NCBI GenBank assembly: GCA_033819885.1
Contig: JAQYUZ010000010.1
Span: forward strand, 417,959 to 481,958
Source of the DNA: Microbotryomycetes sp. JL201
Taxonomy: Eukaryota; Basidiomycota; Microbotryomycetes
Direction: 5' to 3'
DNA length: 64,000 nt
Part shown: positions 1 to 10,712 of the stretch, one piece after another
Layout of the letters: each line of letters begins with the position of its first letter
How positions within the stretch are numbered: position 1 is the stretch's first letter
Translations under genes and position numbers: made by a program
The notes under the pieces: model-generated
The model's database searches: none
Seen by the model: only the letters and a program-made list of their open reading frames with translations
What the model was told of the DNA's origin: nothing

Positions 1-422
1 CATGCGTCTTTGCTCGGAACTGGACGCAGTGCTCACTACACGGTCCTGGTGCGTTAATGTTTGCTCGGAAGTCTTGAGCCATTTTGCTGACGTGGACGCG
101 CGCGCGCGCGCCGCTCGCCTGTCTTTAGATGGACGATGCCAAATTTGGCGCGGATGCTCTCCAACGCTTGGCCTACAATCTGTGCTTCACCTACGCTCGC
201 TGCACCCGCTCCGTCTCTTACGTTACGCCGGCATACTACGCCGATCGCGTGTGCACGCGCGCCCAACTGTTGCTCAAGGCTGAAGATGACGACTCTGCCA
301 GTGGCATCTCGTCATTGTCGGGTCAATCCGAAGACAAAGTCATTGGTCAAAAATTGGCCGAGTTTTCTGGTCGCCTCAAGCAGATTCATCAGAACTTGTC
401 GACGTCGCTTTACTTTATGTAA
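1..422 (+). CDS. Argonaute protein, C-terminal end (partial)
   Basis: The 3' end of an Argonaute gene; its start lies upstream of the window. Exons 1..48 and 129..422 join across an 80-base intron (GTGCGT at 49, TTTAG ending at 128) that holds a (CG)n run. The 113 visible residues are the end of the PIWI (RNase H-like) domain: HYTVL, then a DD-x-x-F-x-AD stretch, CFTYARCTRSVS, PAYYAD, and the typical hydrophobic end SLYFM. Argonautes bind small RNAs and silence or slice complementary transcripts, so an RNAi pathway is implied. The fourth residue of the catalytic tetrad, His in animal Argonautes (PAYYAH), is Asp here (codon 243..245). That gives a DEDD-type site if the three upstream acidic residues, outside this window, are intact. 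Confidence 0.9.
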
Positions 423-1604
423 AGTCTCAGTTGAGCGGATTTACCGAAAAGTCACATCTTTGTTTTCGTTTTCCGGCCTCTTCCTTTTTTTTTTTGCTTT
501 TCAGTTTTCTCTTGAATTCCTCTGAAGCGGCGCTAGCTTTCTCATGGCCATCGTTTAATCGTCGGGTTTCTCTTGCTCTTGTTGCGGGTCGTTTGTTGAT
601 ATCACTGCAATTTCACACAATTCTCTTTCTTTGATCTGGATGGACCGCGCAGCAGACTTGGGTGACGACGAGCGCGTGCAAATCGTAGGAGCTTTTGGTC
701 GACAAACAGGACCACTTGTGATCTACAATATTGACAGTATCAGAGCTTGATTTCTGTGCACCGCCTTTGTTGCCAGAATGTTGGACCCTTCGCGCTGCGC
801 TTGCAGACGAGTTGGGTAAAAGTTTTCATACCATGGCCAGGGGGCCGAGCTTGACGAGGAGCGCGACGACTATGCTTTCGGCGACAGCAAGCTTAAAGGA
901 CACAATGAGTACCAGACGACGAGAAACAAGAGTCTTGAGCTGGGATGTTGACTGCGCTGTACGGCATTATGCGCAGTTTGTCAAGTCAGGAAACAATTGC
1001 GAGTGAGCAGGGCCGTGCGTGAGCTTGTACATGCTGCGATGGTCTGGAACGGGATCAGACACGGTCCACACGATAGGCACACAAACACTTTTGCGCGCTC
1101 GGATTTGGCTCCCTTTGACCAGTCTGGTGCCTGCGCATGCGCAGGCGGGCAGCAGCAGCAACTCCTCTCACAGAGGGAGGCCGCCAGATGACCGGCGCAG
1201 TCCTAAAAAGATCGGCCGGTATTTGAATTTCATTTGGGAACTCCTGGGACAGTGTAGACTTGCGGACAACTGGATGGAATGTAACAAAACACTCGAGAAA
1301 CGTATCCTGTGGCAGTGTGTTTTAGCGAACAGCCGCGGCCAACTCGCTCGTTTCCGGAGGGGCCGCTGTTTGTCCTGGAGCGGGTAGTGCGAGCCCGTTA
1401 ACGTCAAGGAGCGACGGCAGCACAGTCTCGTCATCAAGCAGAGCACCAAAGAGAGCTGCGCAAAGCGGCGCTGTCCTCTCGCCAGTGACCCGCAGCTTCG
1501 GGTCGTTCAACCGCCAGCCGATCCTTTTCAAGCGCACACAAGGACAGCCGGCCCGTACGGCTCGAGGGCTGCCAAGATTGACTGAACGCAGTGTACGCAC
1601 GGCC
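423..1604. other. Intergenic, no supported gene
   Basis: A T-rich tract at 470-500 probably belongs to the Argonaute 3' end. Two short open pieces (an ATG ORF of 36 codons at 640-750, and a 37-codon acidic stretch ending with TGA near 952) could be exons of a small gene, but I found no splice pair that joins them and no recognisable family. The last 200 bases should hold the promoter of the next gene. Confidence 0.4.
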
Positions 1605-3876
1605 ATGTACCGTCATGTGGCAACCGGCGAGCCGCTGCCGACGCGCAGTCCTGCGTCCTTTGACCGGCACTCGACGCCGACAGTCATGGGCATTCCGATA
1701 CCTGGAGCCCTAGTGACGTTTGTCAGAACAAGATTGTTCCTGTCGTGCATGGCAGGCGTCGTGCTGTTCATGTCATTGCTCTCGTATGCGACGACGGGCC
1801 AGTTTGCGCTCATTCCCAATCGACTTGCAACACAAACACCTGCACCGACACCTCTCAACCCAAACTCGCAGTGGCCAGAGTACGGGCTGCAGCCGTCGCT
1901 ATGGAGAGAACTCGCGGCGAGGTCTTTGAGACAGTTTGTGCTCGAGCCTCACGAGGTCGAGTGGATCAAACAGCCTTCGCCAGACGACGCCGTGCCATGG
2001 ACACTGGCAGACTTGATCCCAAAGAGGGCAGACAACCTGGCCAACTACCGCCTTCGTCAAGAACAGGCAAAGGCGGACGGATCGAACCAAGCGGCGACCG
2101 CTCGTGACGAATTTGTCGAGGACGAAGTGATTCCGAGACATCGGATAGATACCTACCCAAGGCTGCCGGTCGTTCCAGTCAACGCACCCGCCGGACAAGA
2201 TCTCATTTTCGGTTTCACAACGACGGTCGAACGAGCCAAAATCATGAGCGAATTGTGGACAAGGTTTTTGAAACCTACAGATGGCTCGACAGCTCAAGAA
2301 AACGAACGCAATATGCCGGCTTGCCTCATTCTGTTGAGCAAGGATGAGTCGCCTATCGAGATTCAAGAATTAAAGGACGTACTCAAGAGCAGAGGGCTAA
2401 AGTGCGGCGTCAAAACGAGCAATCAGGAGAGGTACGAGGTTCGGGTTCTGTCACTGATTGTGGAACTGCCGGCCTACGCCAAGGAGCTCAAGTGAGTGGC
2501 ACCAGAGAATTTTGACGGAAACGGACTTGACTGGTATGATGATGCGACGACAGACGCGACTTCAAGTGGTTCGTGTTCAACGACGAGTGAGTTGGCAAGC
2601 TGTTGAGATGATGCGCGGTTGCTGACATCAGGGTTCTAGCGATACGTTCTGGCTCGATCAAAGAGCGCTCAGGCGGCTACTTGCCAAGTATGACCCACTG
2701 GAGCAACTGTTCAGTAAGCCGCACGCCACACTCTATTGAGTAGCATCTCGCTCATACTGCTTGTTTAGTTGGCGCTACGAGTGAAGCAAAGAATCAGCTC
2801 GATTCATTTGGCAGGATGGCATTCGGCGGCGCTGGCATGCTCGTCAGTCAAAGCTTGATGAATGACATGCACGGCATGTATGAAACGTGTCATACCAAGT
2901 TCAAGCACATTTTTGGAGGTACTCGCTCGGAACATCATCTGGCTGTCGATACTTGGCTTACGCATCGCGTTGTGGCAGGTGATGAAATGGTGACGAGGTG
3001 TGCCGCCTTGGCCAAGGGCGAGACGAAGCAGACCGTGACGTCGGAGGAAAAGGGTCTTCATCGTGAGTTTCGACGTGTCACGGATTTAAAGCGAACCACT
3101 GAGCGTATCTACGTAGAATTCGACATTCCTGGGGACACGACTGGAGTGCTCCAGTCTGGCATCCCATTCCTGAACTTGCACCACTACCTCGGCGGCTCCT
3201 GGGTGCGTGCAAGCACGAGGTTGAGCTTTATGAACCAATTTTGGCGACTGACGAGATCTTTCGCAGGTCCATCTGTTTGGCTACGGCTCATACCGCTCAG
3301 ACATGTCGCAAATCCTACTTCTCAAACGGGTCGTTTCGTTCCTTGGATCTGACAACATGTTCAAGCGTTACGTTTTTGGCGACGGCAAATGGTTGTTTGT
3401 CAACGGTTACTCGATCACGTTCTTTGAACAACCCTTGACCAGGAAAATGATGAACAAGATGGAGCATACTTGGTATGAAGGGTACAGATTGAGTTTTGAT
3501 GATCGACCGGCGATCCCAGAGAGGCATGACCCGAACAATCTTCCGTGCAAACAGACATTCTACATTGTGAGTCGGACAATGACGCGATTGGTTTCAACCA
3601 ATCGACTGTCTTGGGCGGGGGACTGACGGTTTGCTTGGGCTCTCGCAGGACGACCTCGTCAGTTTTCATCAAGCTCGCCCTTTTTAAACTGGTTTTCGGG
3701 TGCTGACGCAGCGTTGACTTTCACAGACCATAATCTCACCAAGAAAAGCAGTCTTCACATACATCAGTGCCGACAAATGGGACGAACATCTCACTCGAGA
3801 CGAAAGAGTTCAACTCAATGTAACCTGGGACGAGTGTTGGGATTCTTCAGCAACGAGTCCGAAACCGGGCTGTTGA
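1605..3876 (+). CDS. Fringe-like glycosyltransferase, family GT31, type II membrane protein
   Basis: A Golgi-type glycosyltransferase of the Fringe/DUF604 group, expected to transfer a sugar from a nucleotide sugar in the secretory lumen. Exons: 1605..2491, 2554..2586, 2640..2713, 2769..2918, 2979..3062, 3117..3202, 3267..3566, probably a 9-base exon 3649..3657, and 3727..3876 (about 590 aa). One hydrophobic segment lies near residues 35-55, giving a short cytosolic N-terminus. The metal-binding DxD motif sits in FKWFVFNDDDTFW, assembled across two introns, and is followed by the glycine-rich FGGAGML loop and a conserved Trp/Cys-containing end (WDECW). Acceptor and substrate cannot be read from sequence. 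An in-frame ATG at 1485 could lengthen the N-terminus by 40 residues; I prefer 1605. The tiny exon could instead be skipped within one 160-base intron. Confidence 0.8.
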
Positions 3877-4500
3877 GAGCAGTATTTTCTCTTCTATCTG
3901 ATTGCGTTATGGGGTTTCGGGGGATCGTACCGAGCAAGTCAGGTAGCCTCGCCCGCCGAATGAATCTTCGCGGCGAGTCTATGAAAGGGCGGCTATGCGC
4001 AGTATGGACGGTCTGTACAATATCAAAAGGGAGCAAAAGGTTTATTCGGGCATGAGATTGCGATCACGAGATCGCGGGCGTTTTTTTGGGGCAAGGGTGG
4101 ATCTTGTCTCTTGCATTGTTGTTTTGCAAAAGCATCAGCATTCATTCAATCGCAGACTCCGCAGAGGCATTCAGAACCGACTTGGATCGACGATGAGGGA
4201 CAAATCAAATGTGTGGCAATCTCCTTCGCTATCAATTCTACCAAATCACAGCCCCAAGACCCCACATCTTCCACTGAAGAGGTATCCTGTCCAAACGCCA
4301 CAGTGCCGCCATCGTTTAACTTCTCTTGTGAAGAGTCCCCAAAACAGAGATTTCTTCCGGTTGAAAATACAAATAGAAAGTCGTAGAGAAGTCGAAAGAC
4401 GATGTCGGGGAAGACGAAGCGGATTGGACAGAAGGGGCGAGACGAGCGATTTAAGCAGCGTCCAGCAAAAGTCGTCGTCACGGTATCATCATGCGGCCGT
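3877..4500. other. Intergenic, no supported gene
   Basis: Lies between two convergent genes and should hold both 3' ends. Overlapping ORFs of 91 codons (plus, 4111..4386) and 162 codons (minus, 4146..4634) are open, but neither resembles a known family. The minus one runs into the RPS29 3' exon in another frame. Confidence 0.4.
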
Positions 4501-5080
4501 TTATCGGTTCTTGACGAAGCCGATTGCAGCGGCCTGCGATGTGAACGAGCGTGATCAGCGCGTCGTTCAAGGAGAATATATGTGTCCAGGCGCGTCAAGG
4601 GCAAGATTGACGACTTACGCGCTCGCGGAAGCACTGCCTGCAGATGTTGATACCGTACTTGCGGATCAAACCGGCACCGTGGGTGCAGACGCGGCTATTG
4701 GGAACGGACAAAGGCAAGACGTAAGTGACCTGTCGTCCCAGCGCAAGGACGAGGTATTGGTGGCGAGCAGACAGAATCGACACAGCAGACTGTCCAGCCG
4801 TATATGTGGCATTGGTGGCCAACCGCAGACAGATTGATAGCCTGCACAGCGGCCTTGGATAGGCCAGAGCGCGAATGGCATGCCATTGACGAATGCCAAT
4901 TCCGCAGGACAGCATCACATGCTAGCTGGAGCACAGACAAGTAGCCAAGTGTCGCGGCTTTCGGTCCTGTCCCGTCCGCTGCCTCGCTGTCAACCCTCGT
5001 CCACAATCGCCTGCTCACCAGCCGCGTGAGCCCTTGCCGTAGGTGCGGGGGCGGGAGAACCAAACTGCCTCGTGAGTCAT
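4501..5080 (-). CDS. RPS29: 40S ribosomal protein S29 (uS14)
   Basis: Small zinc-binding protein of the 40S head. Three exons on the minus strand: 5080..5019, 4694..4619 and 4533..4501, giving 56 residues, the normal length of the family. The start reads [19 protein letters not shown]. The zinc ligands are the Cys pairs in GCRVC and [23 protein letters not shown] is diagnostic, and the end is IGFVKNR. The first intron (324 bases) is unusually long for this window, as is common in ribosomal protein genes. It is transcribed divergently from RPS8. Confidence 0.96.
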
Positions 5081-5673
5081 GTTTGTCTGTCGAGTCGTCG
5101 GGGCGATGGTAGAGGTGCGTTGTTGTGCAAAGGGCGTTTAGCCGAGTTTTCAGATCGAGGCGAACGAACGGGCGTAGCGAGAGTTCAAGGCAACAGCGTT
5201 TGACGGAACAGCGGCAATGTCAGCTTCTAGTCGTGCACGAACGACAAAGCGGCGCGTACACTTGAGGACGGTTACGGAACGACGGAGACAGCCCTTCATC
5301 GCGAGCGCTCAAGTCGGATAGTGACAGGGGGGTCATGTCCCACACGAGTAGCTCGAGCTTTCTCGTTTGAGCAATTCAGGCAATTCATTGTCCTTCAGTG
5401 TTTGCCCTGACTAGTAATGTCTGGGGGTGTGCCCCCTGTCGACGCTCTCGAGTGCCCGCTGGCGCTGCGCGCTTGGGCGCTTTTCTTCGTGCACCGCCGA
5501 CTGTAAGCGCCCGCGTCGACGCATAGCGCGTTCAGATCGACTTTGTGACTGACTTGTTGCTGTTCCCGTATCTGTTCCTGCCGTCTGCTCGTCGCCTGGT
5601 CTTGACAATCTCGCCGGCCGCAAAACTTGTTCTCCGCCCCTTCTACACGCAACGCCGGCATTCTTAGCTCAAG
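5081..5673. promoter_or_regulatory. Divergent promoter region between RPS29 and RPS8
   Basis: This 593-base gap separates the start codons of two 40S protein genes pointing away from each other, so it should hold both promoters and 5' UTRs. I saw no canonical TATA box placed for either gene. The arrangement suggests shared control, which is inference. Confidence 0.6.
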
Positions 5674-6625
5674 ATGGGTATCACTCGGGACAGTCGCCAC
5701 AAGCGATCGGCATCTGTCAGTCTGTTCTCCGGTTCAAGAGGACTCGGTCGCGTGCACGAACCCGTCGCGCGAGAATAGGCGAGAGCGAACCAGTCGCTGA
5801 CCACGACGATTCTTGTGCCACACAGGGTGCCCAACGGGCTCACTACCGCAAGAAGAGAAAGTTCGAGCTCGGCCGCCAACCTGCCATGACCAAGTTGGGC
5901 GCCAAGCGCATCCACACCGTCCGCGTCCGTGGCGGCAACACCAAGCACCGTGCCCTTCGTTTGGAGTCTGGCAACTTTGCCTGGGGCTCTGAGCACGCCA
6001 CCCGCAAGACGCGCATCATTGGTGTCGTTTACAACGCCTCAAACAACGAGCTGGTCCGCACCAACACGATTGTCAAGGGCTGCATCATCCAGATCGACGC
6101 TGCTCCTTTCCGTCAATGGTACGAGGCTCACTATGGACAACCCGTCACCAAGAAGGGTCGCGTGAGTTTGATTTCCAACGAGCGGCTAGCGACCGCTTGC
6201 GCGGACCGAGGCGGTTTGCGAGCTATATTTGTAGCTCGCGCGCACACTTGCGCCCGCGTTCCTTCCCGGTTTGCAAACCTTTGTGCTGATTCATCGTCGT
6301 TTCGTTGCAGTCCAAGGAGACCGCCGAGACCGAGGCCAAGACGCAATCAAACCACGTCAAGCGTGTCGTCGCCGAGCGCCAGAAGAACGCCAAGATCGAC
6401 CCTCTGCTCGAGTCGCAGTTCCAGGCCGGTCGTCTGTACGCCGCCATCTCGTCGCGACCTGGTCAATCCGGCCGCGCCGATGGTTACATCCTGGAGGGCA
6501 AGGAGCTCGAGTTCTACTTGAGGAGGTGAGCTGCATTGCTTGAATCTTGCTTTCACTTGATTGCTGACCATTCCTCTCGCGCTTGTCGTAGGCTCCGCGC
6601 CGGCAAGGCCAAGCACGCCGCCTAA
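5674..6625 (+). CDS. RPS8: 40S ribosomal protein S8 (eS8)
   Basis: Structural protein of the 40S subunit. Exons 5674..5715, 5826..6161, 6311..6525 and 6592..6625 encode 208 residues, exactly the usual length. The start [13 protein letters not shown] is spliced to [38 protein letters not shown] and the end [13 protein letters not shown] are family hallmarks. The first two introns (110 and 149 bases) are longer than typical here. The gene is head to head with RPS29. Confidence 0.97.
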
Positions 6626-6941
6626 GCGGGTGATTGACCTCGGGGTAGTTGTACTTTGTGGTCGAGCATGTTGGAATACGCTTCTTTTCCATACCACACC
6701 TTGGGCTGTATTTTTGTTGCGCTCCTTGACAGTGCTGTTTGGGAATGGCTGCTGCGCGCCCTCTGCCGGCTTTCGTTTCTCGTTCCCAGCCGCCCCATCT
6801 GATCGCACTCGCGCCCAGTCCAATTGATCGGGTTGACGTTTGCGCGGGCTAGTTGCTGTCGGCGTCGCCTGTGCGCTTGTGCGATCGTCGTAGCTGCGTC
6901 GGCGATCGCGGGTCCTCTGCCTTGGACCGCATGCGCCTGTC
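6626..6941. other. Intergenic, 3' end of RPS8 and upstream region of the DUF1365 gene
   Basis: I see no gene here. T-rich stretches after 6640 fit a 3' UTR. Confidence 0.4.
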
Positions 6942-8825
6942 ATGAATACGTCAACCGTGTACAACGTAAATCCGACCTCACTGTGCTCAACGTGCACCTC
7001 TGTCACGCATGCCTGGCTGTCGCTGCTGCCGCTCGACATTGTCGTCATCGCTGCAGCGTCGTGCACCGCACTGTGGCTCTTTCACACCAGTAGACCTCGG
7101 TCTGACAAGCTTCAATATCCTGGAACCGGCCACGTCTTTCGAGCAAAAACGGTCCACGCTCGGTACTTGCCCGTCGCGAGCCGCCACCAATTCAGTTATC
7201 CAGTCTTGTTCTTTGGACTCGACTTGGACAGTCTGGAACGGCATGAACTTGATATCGACTCTCGCGTGTTTTGCTACAATGCAAGCGCGTCTGGGTCAAA
7301 GTGGCAAGTCTGTTCGATCGAACCGGACGTCTACTTTGATCCGCCTGTGACGGATGAACAACATCAAGGGATCAAGTACAAGCTGAGAAAACACCTCGTC
7401 CAGAATCTTGGGCCAGAGGAAGACGTGGACAAGTGCACTGAATCGGTTTATACGGTGACGATGCCAAAATACCTCGGCTTCCAAGACATTAACCCTTTGA
7501 CGGTGCACTTTTGCTATTCAAAGGACCGGCATACGCTCACAAATAAAATGGAAATTGTTGCGCTCGAGGTGTCCAACACGTTCGGCGAGAAACACTTGTA
7601 CACGCTGAGAGTGGGCAAAGACGAAGACGAGCGCATTGGTCAAGGGTAGGTCTCAGATCTGCAGCTTTCATGGCTGTATGCTAACCCGCCGGAGGCTAGG
7701 TACGACCATAGCTGGACATTCCCTCGCGCATTCCACGTCTCGCCTTTTAATGATCGGTCCGGATTCTACCAGGTGTCTGTTGTTGACCCACTCAAGCATG
7801 TACACGATAGATCCTCGGACACTCCTCGCTTAGACGTCAAGATCCTCACGCTCACGTCTGACCGACAGAAAAAGCTGTTTGCGTCGCTTGTTGGCGACGG
7901 CATCCCTTTGACAAAGGCGGCTTTGCTCGGCTCGATCGCAAGGTGGCCGACATCTTTGTTGTTGACTACCCCGAGGATCTTGTACCAAGCCGCCATTTTG
8001 CACTATCGCAAGTGGCTTGACGTTTTTCCGAGACCAGAACCGTTTGCGGCAGTGCTCAGCGCCAAACTGGACGATATCAATCCAGTCGAGGCGCTTGATC
8101 ATGCTCAAGAAGGCGGAGTGCAGTGGCAGGACGAAGGTGCTTTCACGACATTTGCCCGCAAGCGAACGGTGGCTTTCCTGGAGCGCAGAGTCGACGAGAT
8201 GGCACAATTGCTCGAACGACGTGTCAGTGTCTTACTCAAACCTGCCAACATCAACATAGACCCCATCACAATTGCTTCGTCTTTAGGCGAGGGTAAAGTT
8301 GAGAAGCTCGAAATGGCCTACTTGACGCCATTAATGTTTGACGACTTGTTCCTGTGTCCGACACCACAGCTTGCGCTTGAGCTCGGCAGCCAGTCTGAGC
8401 GCAGGTGGTTCGTCAACGATTCGACGTTATTCTTGGACGTTTTCAGCTGTGAACCGACAGTGCCAAAGCCGTCGAACGTTGGCAAGATGCCTCAGCTTCG
8501 TGCAGATATCGTCAAATGGGGCTTGTCGTTCTACACGGGTGATCTCTCATCGTTACCTCGTGATCTTGTCGACGCATCCGTACAACCTATAGTTCATCCG
8601 TTCGACAGTGACCCTGAATCGACTGGCTCTCGTGCCTATACTTTGGCCCGGAGACAATTCAGAACGGCCAAAGTTGGGTACTGGCTGTTTGTGCTATTCA
8701 GGGCGAGGTTTGTCAGAGGAACTGAACCCTGGTTGGAGTGGTGTCGAGTCGTCGAACAGAGGCGAGGCAGAGGGAGGGCTGTTGAGAAGGGCCGATTTGG
8801 AAGTGTTAGACGGAAGGACGGTTGA
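6942..8825 (+). CDS. DUF1365 family protein
   Basis: Two exons, 6942..7645 and 7700..8825, encode about 609 residues. A hydrophobic N-terminal segment (about residues 24-47) suggests membrane anchoring. The DUF1365 core starts with HVFRAKTVHARYLPVASR and includes FHVSPFNDRSGFYQV, and the end RRQFRTAKVGYWLF is also typical. The family is found in bacteria and fungi; in bacteria it often sits beside cyclopropane fatty acid synthase genes. Its biochemical role is not established, and no lipid gene is adjacent here. The fungal protein is longer than the bacterial ones because of insertions in the middle. Confidence 0.85.
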
Positions 8826-9066
8826 TGCTTTGATGACGAGGTGATGCGTGTTGTAAAATTAGGTCATTTTATACCTTGTGCAGTCGTGTGCTGTTTCCCC
8901 CACCTTCTCTTGTTGGCTTTGTCCGTGTCCTGCAAGCCAAGTTATCCCGCTCGCCCCGCTCAAAGGCCCTCTGATAGGATAGGAACCTTGATTGCCTCCG
9001 CCAGTTTGCTGCTTCTGCAAACGCTACATACGGCCAGGGCGCTTTGCTTGGCTGCGCGCGAGGTCA

Positions 9067-10580
9067 ATGACGCGCAGTCAGCCTCACCCATCCGCCTCGC
9101 AGCCATCTCCAACTCTTGAATCAGCACTGCAAGCCACTTCCAGCGCCGAACATGCTCCTGTTGCGCTCTTGCCGCCTATCCAAGACGCCCAATTCACGTT
9201 CAAAATCGTCGTCATTGGCGATACGAGCACTGGCAAGACGAGCTTGCGCACCAGGTACACACATAGCACATTCAGCTCATCTTACCGTGCCACGATCGGC
9301 TGCGACTTTGTGTCGAGAACGATATTTGTCGACGGACAAAAGGTCGTCATAAGTGTCTGGGACACTGCAGGTCAGTCGGTTCTGCTCGGCTTGCTCGTTC
9401 AAATGATTCACCAAAGCTCTTTACGAAACTGCAGGTCAAGAGCGCTTCAAGAGTCTGGCCGCGTCTTTCTACAGGGGCGCAGACGCTTGTTTGCTCGTCT
9501 ATTCTGATCAAACTTCCCTCGACAACCTCGAACACTGGTTCAACGAGTTCAAGACCAGATGTCCTGTTCAAGACGAAGAGCTGAACGATTTTGCATGGGT
9601 GGCAGTCGGCGCTAAAGCCGACATGTGGGAAGAGTACGGGTTTCGGACGTCAGGGGACAAAGTGGCGCGGATGCTCGAGCGCATCGTGCCAAGCCAACGA
9701 CAAAAGCAAGAGTTGCAGGCTAATGGAAGTCCTCAACCGACATCGCCAGAGCCACTGCATTGCCACAGAGGCGCAGACGCTCAACCTCACGCGACACCTT
9801 CGAAACTTCGAGTCAAATCCAGAGCGAGAGAATGCTGCGGTCATGACCAGAAGCTGAGAACCAAGAGGTCCACTATCTCAACTACGGGTTCGGTCTATCA
9901 CACGCCTTCGTCTACAATGCGTGGTGCGCTGCCGAACGGATCGACCGAGTCTCTGCTTAGCGAAGAGACAGTCATGCCGGGGACGCCCTCAACGTCTGCT
10001 TCAGTCTTGTCAGAACGCGACGTGTTCCAATGGACAGACAATGAGGAGCACTATGCCGCCGAGCAACTAAAAGAGAGCGCTCGTGGCGTGGACGTATTCA
10101 TGGCGACTTCGCCACCTCACACCCCAAGATCGCTGTTGCACAGAGACAGGACGAGGTACAAAGGCGGTCCATCGGTATTTCACGCACAAGACGAATCCAA
10201 CGAGGACGTCAAGCCAGAGGTTCATCCAGCGAGTAGGATTGCGCCAGGCGGGTCAGCGTTCACTGCTGCGGAGTCGGCGTACGATAGTTGTTTGTCCGCC
10301 TCGACAACAGCAGGTCATGATTTTGCGAGTGACGGTATCAAGCATTTTGTGACGTCCGCCAAGACCGGCGAAGGCGTCGAAGAAGTGTGAGTCTTTACTG
10401 GTCCAGGTGCCGACATAGGGCTGATCGACCCTACACAGCTTTGACTACCTCGCTCGGCGAATGGCGTGGAAGCGAGAAAAGGATGAAAGAGAACAGAAAG
10501 CGCAAGCTGATCGTGGTCCAACGATCAACCTCGCACCCAACAAGAAGCGCAACAAATGGGCGGAAGCGTGTTGTACATGA
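9067..10580 (+). CDS. Rab-family small GTPase with a large internal insertion
   Basis: Exons 9067..9370, 9435..10386 and 10439..10580 encode about 465 residues, more than twice the size of a Rab. G1 is GDTSTGKTS, the switch I region holds YRATIGCDF, and G3 is WDTAGQERFKS; the following FYRGADACLLVY resembles the Rab7/Ypt7 group. G4, normally NKxD, reads GAKADM at about residues 160-164. G5, TSAKTG, comes only at about 408, whereas Rabs normally have about 30 residues between them. The intervening segment is polar and Ser/Thr-rich, with no recognised domain. The C-terminus ends in CCT, a CCx-type geranylgeranylation site, so the protein should act on membranes. The frame is open throughout and splice phases agree, so this is not an assembly slip. 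Confidence 0.85.
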
Positions 10581-10712
10581 ACGCGTCGCATCTGATGTTT
10601 GAGGCCAGTCTGTTATTTGTTGTTGTTTAAGATTTTATTTCGGGCCTGCTTCTACGTTGCTTTTTTTTTTGGCATGACTAACGTCGACGGTGTCCGTGTG
10701 CATGCGGACCTA

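Noticed and set aside
640-952. A two-exon small gene
   Set aside because: The two open pieces cannot be joined by any intron with a branch site at a normal distance and the correct frame.
3995-4837. A 280-codon plus-strand ORF
   Set aside because: It overlaps two exons of RPS29 on the other strand, which is certain, and its composition is Arg/Ser-rich as expected of a shadow frame.
8860-9066. Extension of the Rab protein to an upstream ATG at 8992
   Set aside because: The added residues are Cys/Arg-rich and unlike any Rab N-terminus; the ATG at 9067 gives a normal polar start.
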